DNA of 21,898 nt from Chlamydiota bacterium (GCA_021772165.1 JAJFMM010000047.1:1-21898), one strand, 5' to 3'; counted from the stretch's first letter, positions 1 through 8,864 are shown. Numbers and translations: made by a program. Notes: generated from the letters alone by a model not told the origin.

Positions 1-236
1 GCCTCCTCTTCGCTTGGGACCTCAACCACTGGCTGTGCAAGCGGAACGGAAACAGGTTGCAAGGGCTGAACAACTGCTGTCGCGAGAGGAACTTCTTCTA
101 CCTCTGGCTGTACAGGAAGCGCTGTCGCTAGAGCTGGTAGCGATGGATCATCACTCTTTTTTTTAAAAAAAGCTGCTGTACCAATCGCTGCAAAAGTAAC
201 TGTAGTGCCGATCAGAAAAACCTTGGCCAAAGCCAC
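1..236 (-). CDS. N-terminal part of a membrane-anchored Pro/Val-rich protein
   Basis: This reading frame is open from a GTG at 236 to the left edge of the window, so only about the first 78 residues are present. The GTG sits six bases after a strong AGGGGG ribosome binding site, which decides the start. Residues 2-24 form a hydrophobic segment (ALAKVFLIGTTVTFAAIGTA...) followed by KKK, which suggests a single N-terminal membrane anchor. After it comes a low-complexity stretch rich in Pro, Val, Ala and Glu, with repeated VPLA/QPVxxVP patterns, typical of an extended linker. The functional domain would lie outside the window. I do not recognise the family. It may be an envelope or secreted protein. 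Confidence 0.6.
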   Translation of the reverse strand, partial: MALAKVFLIGTTVTFAAIGTAAFFKKKSDDPSLPALATALPVQPEVEEVPLATAVVQPLQPVSVPLAQPVVEVPSEEE

Positions 237-352
237 TGCAAGCCCCCTAAAAAATTACGTTAAACATATTATCTTCATATCCGGACTATTTGGCAAGAGA
301 CAGTTCTAGAAAAACGATTGAGCGGACAGAATAAAAAACAATTAATAACGAA

Positions 353-1513
353 TTACATAGAAAATGTAAATAAAACAGGAGAGTTAGAAGGGCAAGAGAA
401 AGCAATCAAAAAATTTGCATTCCAAAAACAGCCTTCTCCGGCTAAAGGAATAATTTGCAGCTCACCTTCCGAGCCGCTCATACAGAGGCGAATCCTATCG
501 CCGAGGAGAACCGTGTCGCATTTGCCTTTATATCTCTGCAGACTGCCGGGCAAAAAGGTCTCTCCGGAGCTCTCGACAGTGCACATTCCGGCCTGTACAT
601 AGAAAACCATGTACAAGGGGCCGTCAACCTCGCCTTCTACAAAGCGCGAATTGAGCTTTACAGCTTGATCGGAAAAACTGGCCTTGAGATGCAGCCAAGA
701 TTCCGGGCGGCCATGGCAGCGCGTCCATCCTTCGCATTCAAGACGCTCTTTTTCTGAAATGAACACTGATCCCCAGCCGAGCGTTTGTGAAATGCCAAAA
801 GCGGATGCGTCGCTGAGAGGAGCTGTTTGTGGTCCGAAAGAGGGAATGACGATCGAGTCGAAGCGCATTGTTCCAAGGCCACTGTTCCATCCGGTAAGCG
901 AGAGACAGGCATCGAGAGTGGGAGTGGAGAAAGAGGCCATGGCTAGATGAAGATCCACAGCGGAGCTGTTTGTACCGGATAGCGAAAAGCTTTCTACTTC
1001 TTCAGCAAGGAAAGATTCTTCGCGATAAAAGAGAAGCTTTGCCGGATCACTGAATTTTTCTACCCATCGTTTGGCAAGATGAGCTTTTTCTATCAGTTCG
1101 ATATCGTCTTCCAGGCTGCCCAGTTCACTCCAGATTTGAGCGAGTTGCCAGGCAATGGGCAATGGAAGAAAACAGTCATTGCGTCTCGCCTCTTCTTTCA
1201 TACCCATCGGCGCTCCGCTAGGCGTGAGCATAGGCACAACGGGAGGATGATTTTTCCCCAGCACTTTGTATAAAAGTGCAAGAGCTGCCAGTGAGGGCTG
1301 GTACGTTTCGCTGTAGGGATAGCGAGAAAGTGTTTGAACTTGTTTTTCTAGATCTTTGGAGATGCCGCTCTGTTGCACTCGAAGGAGAAGTTCGCGACAG
1401 TGTCGAAAATGCCCGAGCGGGTCCTTGATGGAATACCGCCCGAGAAATTCTTGATCATGAATTAGAGCCCCACTCAAAAAATTTACAGAAAAGGGCGAGG
1501 CACCAATCATCAT
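353..1513 (-). CDS. conserved chlamydial hypothetical protein (CT266-like)
   Basis: The protein has 386 residues, no signal peptide, no clear transmembrane helix and no catalytic motif that I recognise. It begins MMIGASPFSVNFLSG, and either of two adjacent ATGs could be the start. The ATG lies three bases after the stop of the HU/IHF-like gene, so the two are probably cotranscribed and translationally coupled. In Chlamydia the IHF-like gene CT267 is next to the hypothetical gene CT266. The size and position here fit that pair, and the assignment rests on this context rather than on a verified alignment. The C-terminal half is rich in Ser, Gly and aromatic residues and looks beta-rich. Function is unknown. 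Confidence 0.75.
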   Translation of the reverse strand: MMIGASPFSVNFLSGALIHDQEFLGRYSIKDPLGHFRHCRELLLRVQQSGISKDLEKQVQTLSRYPYSETYQPSLAALALLYKVLGKNHPPVVPMLTPSGAPMGMKEEARRNDCFLPLPIAWQLAQIWSELGSLEDDIELIEKAHLAKRWVEKFSDPAKLLFYREESFLAEEVESFSLSGTNSSAVDLHLAMASFSTPTLDACLSLTGWNSGLGTMRFDSIVIPSFGPQTAPLSDASAFGISQTLGWGSVFISEKERLECEGWTRCHGRPESWLHLKASFSDQAVKLNSRFVEGEVDGPLYMVFYVQAGMCTVESSGETFLPGSLQRYKGKCDTVLLGDRIRLCMSGSEGELQIIPLAGEGCFWNANFLIAFSCPSNSPVLFTFSM

Positions 1514-1516
1514 TGC

Positions 1517-1807
1517 TTACTTTACGGAGATCAGTTTGCGCATTTTCTTACCTGGCGTAAACTTTACAGCTTTACGTGCAGGAATGATAATGGGTACAGC
1601 TGCATTTTTTGGGTTGCGCCCAATTTTTTGCTTTCTCTCTACGACTTCAAAAACACCAAAATCTCTAAATTCAAGACGGTCGCCCTGAGAGAGTGTGTCA
1701 GTCATTGCATCTAGAAAAGCCTGGATGACATTTCTTACATCGTTAGGATGCATGCCCCGCATCTGCGAAATCGTTTGGATAAGCTTTTTCTTAGTGACAG
1801 TAGCCAT
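1517..1807 (-). CDS. HU/IHF family DNA-binding protein
   Basis: This is a 96-residue histone-like protein, the usual length for the HU/IHF family. Such proteins bind and bend DNA as dimers and help organise the nucleoid. The family signature is plain near the C-terminus: GRNPKNAAVPIIIPARKAVK, where RNP supplies the proline that intercalates at DNA kinks, followed by KFTPGKKMRK. The N-terminal half (MATVTKKKLIQTISQ...) fits the helical dimerisation part. I chose the ATG at 1807 because AAGGAG lies eight bases upstream; a longer frame to 1840 adds an atypical leader. The CT266-like gene follows three bases downstream. The sequence does not settle whether it acts more like HU or IHF. Confidence 0.93.
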   Translation of the reverse strand: MATVTKKKLIQTISQMRGMHPNDVRNVIQAFLDAMTDTLSQGDRLEFRDFGVFEVVERKQKIGRNPKNAAVPIIIPARKAVKFTPGKKMRKLISVK

Positions 1808-1938
1808 ATCCGGGCTCCTTCTGTTCATAGTATACCTCAATTGTTCCCGTGGTTCGCACGCCTACCTGCTGGCTGCATTAGGCGCATGTGAACTCTTGCA
1901 TTTCAAGGGCTTCACGAGTTCAACATAATGATTGCGAA

Positions 1939-3222
1939 TTATTTTTCAAAATAATTATTTACGCAACTGATCAGAAATTTTTTCTTTTTCCCTGCGCTGA
2001 GCATGAGATATGTGCCCTCTAGCAAATCTTTTGAAGAAATTTCATAAGTTGGATCAGTAACACGTTCGTTGTTCAGGTAAGCGCCTCCATTTTTTATGAG
2101 GCGAACCACTTCAGATTTGCTGGCAGCGAGTTTTGTTTTCACAAACAGATCCACAGCTTTTGCGCCGACGATCTCGTTCATGTCCATTTCGCCGTGCGGC
2201 ATATCTTTGATTAATTCTTGCAGTACTTCTCCGCTGAGCTTAGCTTGGCCGCCTGGAGCGATCCCTGCAGTTACTTTCAGTGCTGCCTGAACACCCTCTT
2301 CGCCGTGCACAAAACGCGTCACTTCTTCAGCGAGTTTTTTCTGCGCGCTATTGGCAGCGTAATCGGGCTTTTGCATCTGTTTTTCGATGCTACGAATTTC
2401 ATCCATCTCCAAAAAGGTCAACATGGAGAGGAGACGAATGACATCTGCATCGGGGACGCGGATGAGATACTGGTAAAACTGATAGGGGGAGAGTTTATCT
2501 TTTGAGAGCCAGATGGCACCCTCTTCCGATTTTCCGAATTTTTTTCCATCGCTGCGCACAAGCAGAGGAAATGTAAGGCCGTAGACCGTTTCTCCACCTG
2601 ACTTGCGATTGTATTCGATACCGGCAGTGATATTGCCCCACTGATCAGAACCACCCATCTGCAGGGAGACTCCATGCTTTTTATGAAGATGGGAGAAATC
2701 ATAGCCTTGCAAAATCTGATAGGTAAATTCTGTAAAGCTCATCCCCTCTTCTGAATGCAGCCGCGCTTTAACGCTCTCTTTGGCAATCATTGGACCTACG
2801 CGGAAGAGCTTTCCCACATCGCGTAAGAATTCGATCAGAGTAAATTCTCGAAACCAGTCGTTGTTGTTGACGACAACCGGCTTGGGATCTAAGTCTTGAA
2901 AAAGATGTTCGAAAAAAGCGCCGATGGAGCGCACATTGGATTCCAGCGCAGCTTCATCGAGGAGAGGTCTTTCAGAGCTCTTTCCTGAGGGATCGCCGAT
3001 TCTACCTGTGGCGCCGCCGAGAACGACAACGGGAGTGTGTCCGCATTTACGCATCCACTCCAGGGCAACGATGCCAACTAGATTGCCGAGATGAAGACTG
3101 TCCGCAGTAGGATCAAAACCCACATAGGCTTTTCGAGGATTTGAAAGATGCTCGCGCAGATCGGGACTTGTCATCTGATCGATGAATCCCCTCTCTTCGA
3201 GACAATCTATAACATTTTTCAT
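1939..3222 (-). CDS. tyrS: tyrosyl-tRNA synthetase
   Basis: The enzyme charges tRNA-Tyr with tyrosine in the cytoplasm, using ATP. The class I HIGH motif appears as HLGN at residues 44-47, after VGFDPTADS. The KMSKS loop appears as KFGKS. The tyrosine-binding stretch YQILQGYDFSHL and the nearby GGSDQWGNI are as in bacterial TyrRS. A C-terminal S4-like RNA-binding domain is visible (ASKSEVVRLIKNGGAYLNNE). The length of 427 residues is normal for the bacterial type. I chose the ATG at 3222; an upstream TTG at 3237 keeps the frame but gives an unusual MRFLC extension. Neither candidate has a convincing Shine-Dalgarno sequence. Confidence 0.97.
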   Translation of the reverse strand: MKNVIDCLEERGFIDQMTSPDLREHLSNPRKAYVGFDPTADSLHLGNLVGIVALEWMRKCGHTPVVVLGGATGRIGDPSGKSSERPLLDEAALESNVRSIGAFFEHLFQDLDPKPVVVNNNDWFREFTLIEFLRDVGKLFRVGPMIAKESVKARLHSEEGMSFTEFTYQILQGYDFSHLHKKHGVSLQMGGSDQWGNITAGIEYNRKSGGETVYGLTFPLLVRSDGKKFGKSEEGAIWLSKDKLSPYQFYQYLIRVPDADVIRLLSMLTFLEMDEIRSIEKQMQKPDYAANSAQKKLAEEVTRFVHGEEGVQAALKVTAGIAPGGQAKLSGEVLQELIKDMPHGEMDMNEIVGAKAVDLFVKTKLAASKSEVVRLIKNGGAYLNNERVTDPTYEISSKDLLEGTYLMLSAGKKKKFLISCVNNYFEK

Positions 3223-3296
3223 ACAAAGGAACCGCAAAGAATAAACAAGACTACTCGATTCGCCTATTTAATGCAAACCCCTGAACCTGAGGGAAC

Positions 3297-3614
3297 TTAT
3301 GAAGGGCGAATCGCGCTGATCATATGCTGCATTTCTTCTTGCAATTTCTGGGCAATGGCAGTCACACGCTGGCTGATTCTAGCTGCATTTTGATTCTCAT
3401 CAAAAAGAGCGAGAGAGATCTTTTTATCTTTGAGAGGAACGCGGTATTGAGCGTGGCGAGCGATCCAGCGATGGATTTCGTCCGTTTTTTCTCTTAAAGA
3501 TTCCGGAGTGATTTTCTTCTCAACATCATCCCAGTGCTTTTGTAGTTTTTCACGCGCTTTGCGTGTTTTCAAACTTTCTGGAGCTAGTCGTTTTGGAGCT
3601 TGTTGTAGTGTCAT
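3297..3614 (-). CDS. small charged helical hypothetical protein
   Basis: This 105-residue protein is rich in Lys, Glu, Gln and Arg and looks almost wholly alpha-helical, probably coiled-coil. It has no signal peptide or membrane segment. Its start is well supported: GGGAGGTG lies about five bases before the ATG. It sits upstream of tyrS on the same strand with roughly 75 bases between them, so cotranscription is possible. I do not recognise a family, and no catalytic motif is visible. It is likely a real lineage-specific gene of unknown role. Confidence 0.72.
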   Translation of the reverse strand: MTLQQAPKRLAPESLKTRKAREKLQKHWDDVEKKITPESLREKTDEIHRWIARHAQYRVPLKDKKISLALFDENQNAARISQRVTAIAQKLQEEMQHMISAIRPS

Positions 3615-3705
3615 TGAGCACCTCCCACCGGAAAACCAACTTAAGCATTATGAAGATAAAATTCCAGTAGAATTTGATCTTCCTTTTGCATAGACTGAAA
3701 CGAGT

Positions 3706-4389
3706 ATGGCAAATGAAAAAGCAAAGCGTATAGCGGCGAGAGAAGCTGCAAAGTTAATTCAACCGAAAACAGTCGTTGGTCTAGGCACGGGATCGACAGC
3801 AACTTTTTTCATTGAGGAGTTAGCTCAGCGCGCAGAACAGGAGCAGCTTCAATTAAAAGCGGTTGTTCCCAGCTCCAGTCGTTCGGGAGAACTAGCTAAA
3901 AGTTTGGGACTCCCTGTGAAGGACATCAACGATGTTTTCAACATTGACATCACAGTCGATGGAGCGGATGAAGTCGATCCAGAGAAAAGGTTGATTAAAG
4001 GCCGCGGTGGAGCTCATGTGAGAGAGAAGATACTCGCCTCATCAAGCCAAGAGATGGTGGTTATTGCCGACGAATCCAAACTCGTCGACGCGCTAGGCGT
4101 TGGCGTACTTCCTGTAGAAGTCGTCGTTTTCGGCTCTCCTGCAACCCGTTTGAAGATCGAAAATCTGGGTTACAAGGGCGCATGGCGCATGACAGAAGAG
4201 AGCTCATTTTTCTTAACGGAGAATGGAAACTTTCTCTATGACATCTCTTTTGACACACCGATGACAGATCCTGAACAGACACATGAAGAGCTGATTCATC
4301 TTCCGGGCGTCGTGGATACGGGCCTATTCTTCCATCTAGCCAGACGCATTGTGATTGGCTGGAACGACGGCAAGCACGAAATTCGCTAA
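3706..4389 (+). CDS. rpiA: ribose-5-phosphate isomerase A
   Basis: The enzyme interconverts ribose 5-phosphate and ribulose 5-phosphate in the non-oxidative pentose phosphate pathway, which supplies ribose for nucleotides. The 227 residues match RpiA length. Visible motifs are the phosphate-binding GLGTGSTA (25-32), DGADEVD (85-91) with the active-site aspartates, KGRGGAHVREK (98-108) with the expected general-base glutamate, and ADESK further on. The ribosome binding site is weak (GAAACGAG), but the next in-frame Met is far inside the fold. Its stop codon overlaps the end of the convergent HPr gene by four bases. Confidence 0.97.
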   Translation: MANEKAKRIAAREAAKLIQPKTVVGLGTGSTATFFIEELAQRAEQEQLQLKAVVPSSSRSGELAKSLGLPVKDINDVFNIDITVDGADEVDPEKRLIKGRGGAHVREKILASSSQEMVVIADESKLVDALGVGVLPVEVVVFGSPATRLKIENLGYKGAWRMTEESSFFLTENGNFLYDISFDTPMTDPEQTHEELIHLPGVVDTGLFFHLARRIVIGWNDGKHEIR

Positions 4390-4679
4390 TATTTGATATT
4401 GAAACGCATTGAAGCGAGGTACTGCAGAGCTGCTATCGCCTCTTCTGCATCCTCTCCGATAGCTTCAATTCTGATACGAGCACCTTTTTCTGCTGCAAGC
4501 ATGAGGATGCCGAGCAGTGACTTCGCGTTGACTACATACTTGCGATAGGAAAGGAAGATATGAGCGTTGAAACCTGCTGCGCACTTGACAAGCTCTGTGG
4601 ATGGGCGTGTATGTAAACCTTTATCGTTCTTCACGATAAAAATGCCCTTCACCTTGTTTTTCCTTGTCTCTTGATTCAT
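4386..4679 (-). CDS. ptsH: phosphocarrier protein HPr
   Basis: HPr carries a phosphoryl group from enzyme I to PTS partners. In Chlamydiae the PTS is incomplete and is thought to be regulatory rather than for sugar uptake. The phosphorylated histidine is His23 in GLHTRPSTELVK. The regulatory serine site is Ser54 in NAKSLLGILML, the motif used by HPr kinase. I chose the ATG at 4679 because AGGTGAG lies just upstream; a GTG at 4688 would add three residues. The N-terminus is about eight residues longer than usual and basic (NQETRKNKVK). The gene overlaps the end of rpiA tail to tail. Confidence 0.95.
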   Translation of the reverse strand: MNQETRKNKVKGIFIVKNDKGLHTRPSTELVKCAAGFNAHIFLSYRKYVVNAKSLLGILMLAAEKGARIRIEAIGEDAEEAIAALQYLASMRFNIKY

Positions 4680-4749
4680 CCATCTCACCTAACGTGCATC
4701 AGCGATACTTACGCCGTCAGAGATTTTAATGCAACCATTTTTAAGACGT

Positions 4750-4794
4750 AAAAAAACAGGATTCGCAGAATCTAAAATTTGTATCCTGCGAATC
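4750..4794 (-). terminator. Rho-independent terminator of pepF
   Basis: Read on the minus strand, just after the pepF stop, GATTCGCAG and CTGCGAATC form a 9-bp perfect stem (4786-4794 with 4760-4768) around a 17-base loop. A run of seven T follows, seen as A at 4750-4756 on the plus strand. The loop is long but AT-rich, so the inner part may be partly paired. Confidence 0.7.
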
Positions 4795-4803
4795 ATGCCC
4801 TTT

Positions 4804-6609
4804 CTAGGCTAACAGCTTTTTCAGCTCTCCGACGAGATCTCTGAATCGACGCATAGCCGCATCGACAGGCTCTTTACTCTTCAAATCAACACCTGCGATC
4901 TCCAAGAGATCGAGAGGATAGCGGCTACCGCCTGAAGAGAGAAACTGCAGATAGCGCTTTTTAGCATCTTCTGAGGCAGACGCCTTCTCGAAGAGAGCCA
5001 GTGCAGCGCTCAACCCTGTCGCATACTGATAGACATAGAAGTTGTAGTAGAAGTGCGGAATGCGCGTCCACTCATAGTCGATGCCCCCATCGAGAATCAG
5101 ATCAGGGCCATAATACTTGCGATTCAGCTCCACATACGCCTCTTTCAGAAGAGTTGGCGTAAACGGCACACCCTCTTCTGCCCAGCGATGCAGCTGAAGC
5201 TCAAATTCCGCAAAGAGCGTCTGACGGAAAATCGTCGTGCGAATTGCCTCGATCTCATAGTTAATGAGATACGCGAGCTCCTTTTTCGATTTGGCTCTCT
5301 CCTTCAACAGCTTCAGCAAGAGCTGCTCGTTAAAGGTCGAAGCAACTTCGGCCACAAAAATCGGATAACTCGAGTAAACATAGGGCTGATTTTCGCGACT
5401 TAAAAAGCTGTGCATGCTGTGACCAGCTTCATGCGCGAGCGTCAGCACATCGTTGAGCGTCCCGTGGTAGTTCATCAGAATGTAGGGCATCGAATCATAG
5501 CAGCCACTGGAATAGGCGCCGCTGCGCTTGCTCTGGTTTTCGAACGGATCGACCCACCTCTCTTCAAACAAGCCCTTTTTAAGCTGCACAGCATACTCCT
5601 CTCCGAGCGGTTTGACCGATTCAGCGACAAGCTGACACGCCTCATCGTAGTCCATACTCGTCTGCACCTCTTCGACAAGAGGGATATAGAGATCATACAT
5701 ATGCAGATCAGGGAGGCCCAGCAGCTGTTTGCGGAGAGTTATGTAATCGTGCAGAGCATCGAAATTCTGATGCATCGATGAGATCAAGTTATCATAGACC
5801 GCACCGTCGATGCGCCGAGGAAAGAGCGCCGCCTCACGACAATCCTTGAATTTCTTCGCGCGAGCGACATAAAGATGTGACTGCACCTGCCCTTGCAACA
5901 TCTCACAAATTGAGTTTGCATGATCCCTGTACACGCTGTGGAGATTCTCAAAAGACGTTTTTCTAAGCGTCCGATCCGGATCTCTCATATAAAGAAGATA
6001 GGTACCGTTCGTAAGCTCCTTCTTTTCTCCCTGACTGTTTTCCACAGCAGGAAAAGATAGATCCGCATTGTTTAGAGCACCAAAAGCTTTATACGACGTC
6101 TCGAGCGCCTTACCACTCAAAGCGAGCATCTCCTCGAGTTCTTGAGAGAGCGTATGCGGACGCATTCTCGCGATCTTTTCGAGATGGAACAGATAGGGCC
6201 GCACCTTTGGATGGCTCAAAAGCTTCTCAAACTCCTCCTGACTAAGAGAAAGTAGTTCAGGCTCTACCCAAGCATACTCGAGCTGAAAATCGTGAATCAG
6301 AGAAGAGATACGTCCAAAATTTTCTTTTAACGAATCGTTGCCCAGATCCTCATCGAGCCTCAAGTGAGCATATACATGGAGCTTGCTCAACTTCCTTTCC
6401 AACTCGAAATAGGCGTCCAGAAAGCGCGCAACGCCCTCTGGCGACTCCTTGAGCTTCCCTTTGAAGGAAACTAAATCGGGCCAGCGCGGACCTTTCTCAC
6501 CCGCTCCCATCGCGTTTTCAAATTCTTTCTTCCAACTCTCCACCGTCGAGTAAAGAGCCTCGACATTCCAACGCTCCTGTTCAGGTACTTCAGTTCTATT
6601 GCGTCCCAT
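4804..6609 (-). CDS. pepF: oligoendopeptidase F, M3 family zinc peptidase
   Basis: This cytoplasmic metallopeptidase cleaves medium-length oligopeptides. The zinc site is clear: HEAGH at residues 393-397 (HExxH), with the third ligand Glu421 in FVAEVASTFNE, the spacing expected for family M3. The C-terminal substrate-binding stretch IPHFYYNFYVYQYATG is typical of PepF. The 601-residue length is normal. The start at 6609 is supported by GGAGTGA just upstream. The gene is divergent from groES, as the pepF-groES-groEL neighbours are in Chlamydia, and a hairpin terminator follows its stop. Confidence 0.97.
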   Translation of the reverse strand: MGRNRTEVPEQERWNVEALYSTVESWKKEFENAMGAGEKGPRWPDLVSFKGKLKESPEGVARFLDAYFELERKLSKLHVYAHLRLDEDLGNDSLKENFGRISSLIHDFQLEYAWVEPELLSLSQEEFEKLLSHPKVRPYLFHLEKIARMRPHTLSQELEEMLALSGKALETSYKAFGALNNADLSFPAVENSQGEKKELTNGTYLLYMRDPDRTLRKTSFENLHSVYRDHANSICEMLQGQVQSHLYVARAKKFKDCREAALFPRRIDGAVYDNLISSMHQNFDALHDYITLRKQLLGLPDLHMYDLYIPLVEEVQTSMDYDEACQLVAESVKPLGEEYAVQLKKGLFEERWVDPFENQSKRSGAYSSGCYDSMPYILMNYHGTLNDVLTLAHEAGHSMHSFLSRENQPYVYSSYPIFVAEVASTFNEQLLLKLLKERAKSKKELAYLINYEIEAIRTTIFRQTLFAEFELQLHRWAEEGVPFTPTLLKEAYVELNRKYYGPDLILDGGIDYEWTRIPHFYYNFYVYQYATGLSAALALFEKASASEDAKKRYLQFLSSGGSRYPLDLLEIAGVDLKSKEPVDAAMRRFRDLVGELKKLLA

Positions 6610-6728
6610 GATTCACTCCATTTATCTAAGACATTGAAATTTAACAGCTTCTAAATAACTATACTACCTCTTTTCATAGCACACCTCTCTATTTCCTAGC
6701 AATCTCCAGTAATAACTGCTAAATTTCA

Positions 6729-6758
6729 TTGCCAATAATCCCCACAGTTGAGTATAGT
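6729..6758 (+). promoter_or_regulatory. candidate sigma-66/sigma-70 type promoter of groESL
   Basis: TTGCCA (6729-6734) and TATAGT (6753-6758) are separated by 18 bases and precede groES by about 60 bases. This is the best match to a housekeeping promoter in the gap. No canonical CIRCE operator (TTAGCACTC-N9-GAGTGCTAA) overlaps it; only a degenerate right half-like TAGTGCTAG at 6756-6764 is seen. Confidence 0.5.
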
Positions 6759-6781
6759 GCTAGGTAGCAAAACAATTAGCC

Positions 6782-6800
6782 TTCAGCACTTTTTGCTGAA
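6782..6800 (+). promoter_or_regulatory. hairpin in the groES 5' leader
   Basis: TTCAGCA (6782-6788) and TGCTGAA (6794-6800) form a perfect 7-bp stem with a CTTTT loop. It is followed by a run of A and the CGGAGA ribosome binding site of groES. It lies between the candidate promoter and the start codon, so it could influence mRNA stability or translation. It has no T-run and is unlikely to be a terminator. Confidence 0.45.
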
Positions 6801-6817
6801 AAAACCCGGAGAAAACC

Positions 6818-7132
6818 ATGACTCAACAAGCTGAAAAGAAAATCACCTTGAAGCCCCTCGGCAATCGCGTTCTGGCCCAGCGTCTAGAACAAGAAGAAAC
6901 AATGAAAGGCGGAATCATCCTGCCGGACAGTGCAAAGAAAAAGCAGGAAACTGCGAAAGTGGTTGCAGTAGGTGAAGGTAAGCGTCTTGACGACGGTAAG
7001 ATCCTTCCTGTTCCTGTAAAAGTGGGCGAGACTATCTTGATGGACAAGTACTCTGCACAAGAAGTGACAATCCAAGACGTTGACTATGTGATTCTGAAGG
7101 CAGATGACATCATCGCCATTATTGAAGAATAA
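6818..7132 (+). CDS. groS: co-chaperonin GroES
   Basis: GroES forms the seven-subunit lid of the GroEL folding chamber. The 104-residue protein shows KPLGNRVLAQRLEQEE near the start and the mobile-loop region MKGGIILPDSAKKKQ, as well as GETILMDKYSAQEV, which are hallmarks of the Cpn10 family. The ribosome binding site is CGGAGA. GroEL follows 23 bases downstream in the same transcription unit. The extra few residues compared with E. coli GroES are at the N-terminus (TQQAEKK). Confidence 0.98.
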   Translation: MTQQAEKKITLKPLGNRVLAQRLEQEETMKGGIILPDSAKKKQETAKVVAVGEGKRLDDGKILPVPVKVGETILMDKYSAQEVTIQDVDYVILKADDIIAIIEE

Positions 7133-7155
7133 ATAAAACCAGGAGTTTAGACACC

Positions 7156-8781
7156 ATGGCACCAAAAAATATCAAATTCAAAGAAGATGCTCGCCAGAAG
7201 ATTTTGAAAGGCGTACGCACACTTGCTTCTGCAGTAAAAGTAACTCTCGGTCCTAAAGGCCGTAACGTTGTTATCGACAAGAAATATGGTTCCCCACAGA
7301 TCACAAAAGACGGTGTAACTGTAGCGAAAGAGATTGAACTAGAAGATCGCCACGAGAACATGGGCGCTCAGATGGTGAAAGAAGTTGCGAGTAAGACAGC
7401 TGACAAAGCTGGAGACGGCACAACGACAGCGACTGTTTTAGCAGAAGCGATCTACAGCGAAGGCCTACGCAACGTCACCGCCGGTGCAAACCCGATGGGA
7501 ATCAAAAAAGGTATTGAGCAAGCAGTCATAGCGATTGTTGAAGAGCTCAAGAAACTTACTAAGCCGATCAACGACACGAAAGAAATTGTACAAGTTGCAA
7601 CGATCTCCGCTAATGGCGACACAGAGATCGGCTCGATCATCGCACAAGCGATGGAGCGCGTTGGTAAAGATGGAACGATCACAGTAGAAGAAGCAAAAGG
7701 CTTTGAGACGACACTTGACGTCGTAGAAGGTATGAACTTCGACCGCGGCTACGTCTCTTCTTACTTCGTAACGAATGCAGAAACACTCGTTTGCGAATAC
7801 GAAAACGCACTAGTCCTGGTCTACGAGAAGAAGATCTCTTCAATGAAAGAGTTCCTACCTGTGCTACAAGCAGCAGCTGAATCGGGCAAACCGCTTCTTA
7901 TCATCGCAGAAGACATCGATGGCGAAGCACTAGCAACTCTCGTTGTGAACCGCCTACGCGCTGGTCTAAAAATCACAGCAGTAAAAGCACCAGGCTTTGG
8001 CGATCGCAGAAAATCGATGCTAGAAGATATCGCGATTCTCACTGGAGCACAGTTCGTTAGCGAAGATCTCGGCATCAAGCTAGAGAACGTAACACTTGAA
8101 ATGCTCGGATCTGTCAAAAAAGCGATCGTGAAAAAAGAAGACACGACACTTGTAGACGGCGCAGGCGACAAGAAAGCGATTGCAGACCGCATTGCTCTTC
8201 TGAAGCGTCAGATCGAGGAAAGCACATCTGATTACGACCGTGAAAAGCTGCAAGAGCGTCTTGCGAAGCTAGCTGGCGGCGTCGGTGTTATCCGCGTAGG
8301 TGCTGCTACAGAAGTTGAAATGAAAGAGAAAAAAGACCGCGTTGATGATGCGAAAGAAGCGACTCGCGCAGCCGTTGAAGAGGGAATTCTACCTGGCGGT
8401 GGAACAGCTCTAGTGCGCTGTATGCCGATAGTAGAAAAACTCGCAGCATCTCTTAAAGGCGACGAAAAAATCGGCGCTGAGATCATTCTGCGCTCACTTG
8501 CCTACCCTCTACGCCAGATCGCAGAAAATGCCGGCAAAGAAGGCTCGATCGTCGTACAGAAAGTAGCTTCTATGAAGACCTACGAAGGCTACGATGCAAG
8601 AGAAGATGCTTACGTCAACATGATGGACAACGGAATCGTCGACCCAACAAAGGTTGTACGATGCGCCCTGCAGTTCGCTGCATCCATCGCAGGATTGCTT
8701 CTAACAACAGAAGCGATCATCACTGATGAAGAGCAGGATAAACCAGCTGCGGCACATGCCGGCGCTGAGATGGACTACTAA
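7156..8781 (+). CDS. groL: chaperonin GroEL (Hsp60)
   Basis: GroEL assembles into double rings that fold proteins with ATP and GroES. The 541 residues are full length. Visible Cpn60 features are the N-terminal KFKEDARQK, the nucleotide-binding VTLGPKGRNV and DGTTTATVLA, the conserved AVKAPGFGDRRK, and EEGILPGGGTAL near the catalytic aspartate region. The C-terminus ends AGAEMDY, without the GGM repeats of many GroELs but resembling the MDY end of the main chlamydial GroEL. The ribosome binding site is AGGAG. Its place after groES and near pepF supports GroEL1 rather than one of the divergent chlamydial paralogues. Confidence 0.98.
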   Translation: MAPKNIKFKEDARQKILKGVRTLASAVKVTLGPKGRNVVIDKKYGSPQITKDGVTVAKEIELEDRHENMGAQMVKEVASKTADKAGDGTTTATVLAEAIYSEGLRNVTAGANPMGIKKGIEQAVIAIVEELKKLTKPINDTKEIVQVATISANGDTEIGSIIAQAMERVGKDGTITVEEAKGFETTLDVVEGMNFDRGYVSSYFVTNAETLVCEYENALVLVYEKKISSMKEFLPVLQAAAESGKPLLIIAEDIDGEALATLVVNRLRAGLKITAVKAPGFGDRRKSMLEDIAILTGAQFVSEDLGIKLENVTLEMLGSVKKAIVKKEDTTLVDGAGDKKAIADRIALLKRQIEESTSDYDREKLQERLAKLAGGVGVIRVGAATEVEMKEKKDRVDDAKEATRAAVEEGILPGGGTALVRCMPIVEKLAASLKGDEKIGAEIILRSLAYPLRQIAENAGKEGSIVVQKVASMKTYEGYDAREDAYVNMMDNGIVDPTKVVRCALQFAASIAGLLLTTEAIITDEEQDKPAAAHAGAEMDY

Positions 8782-8811
8782 GAACAGTTAAGTCCACTCT
8801 TTCTCATTCGC

Positions 8812-8845
8812 GAGGCCGAAGATCTCTCTTCGGCCTCTTTTTTTT
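8812..8845 (+). terminator. Rho-independent terminator of groESL
   Basis: GAGGCCGAAGA (8812-8822) pairs perfectly with TCTTCGGCCTC (8827-8837) across a TCTC loop, and eight T follow. It lies 30 bases after the groEL stop. The 11-bp stem is a very strong terminator. Confidence 0.95.
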
Positions 8846-8864
8846 GTACCCGAGTTTTCTAGAC

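Noticed and set aside
5053..5781. Plus-strand frames of 116 and 123 residues opposite pepF
   Set aside because: They are antisense to a full-length, motif-complete PepF and show no domain of their own.
7452..8486. Several minus-strand frames opposite groEL
   Set aside because: They are Ser/Ala/Phe-rich mirrors of a highly conserved coding sequence and have no start signals.
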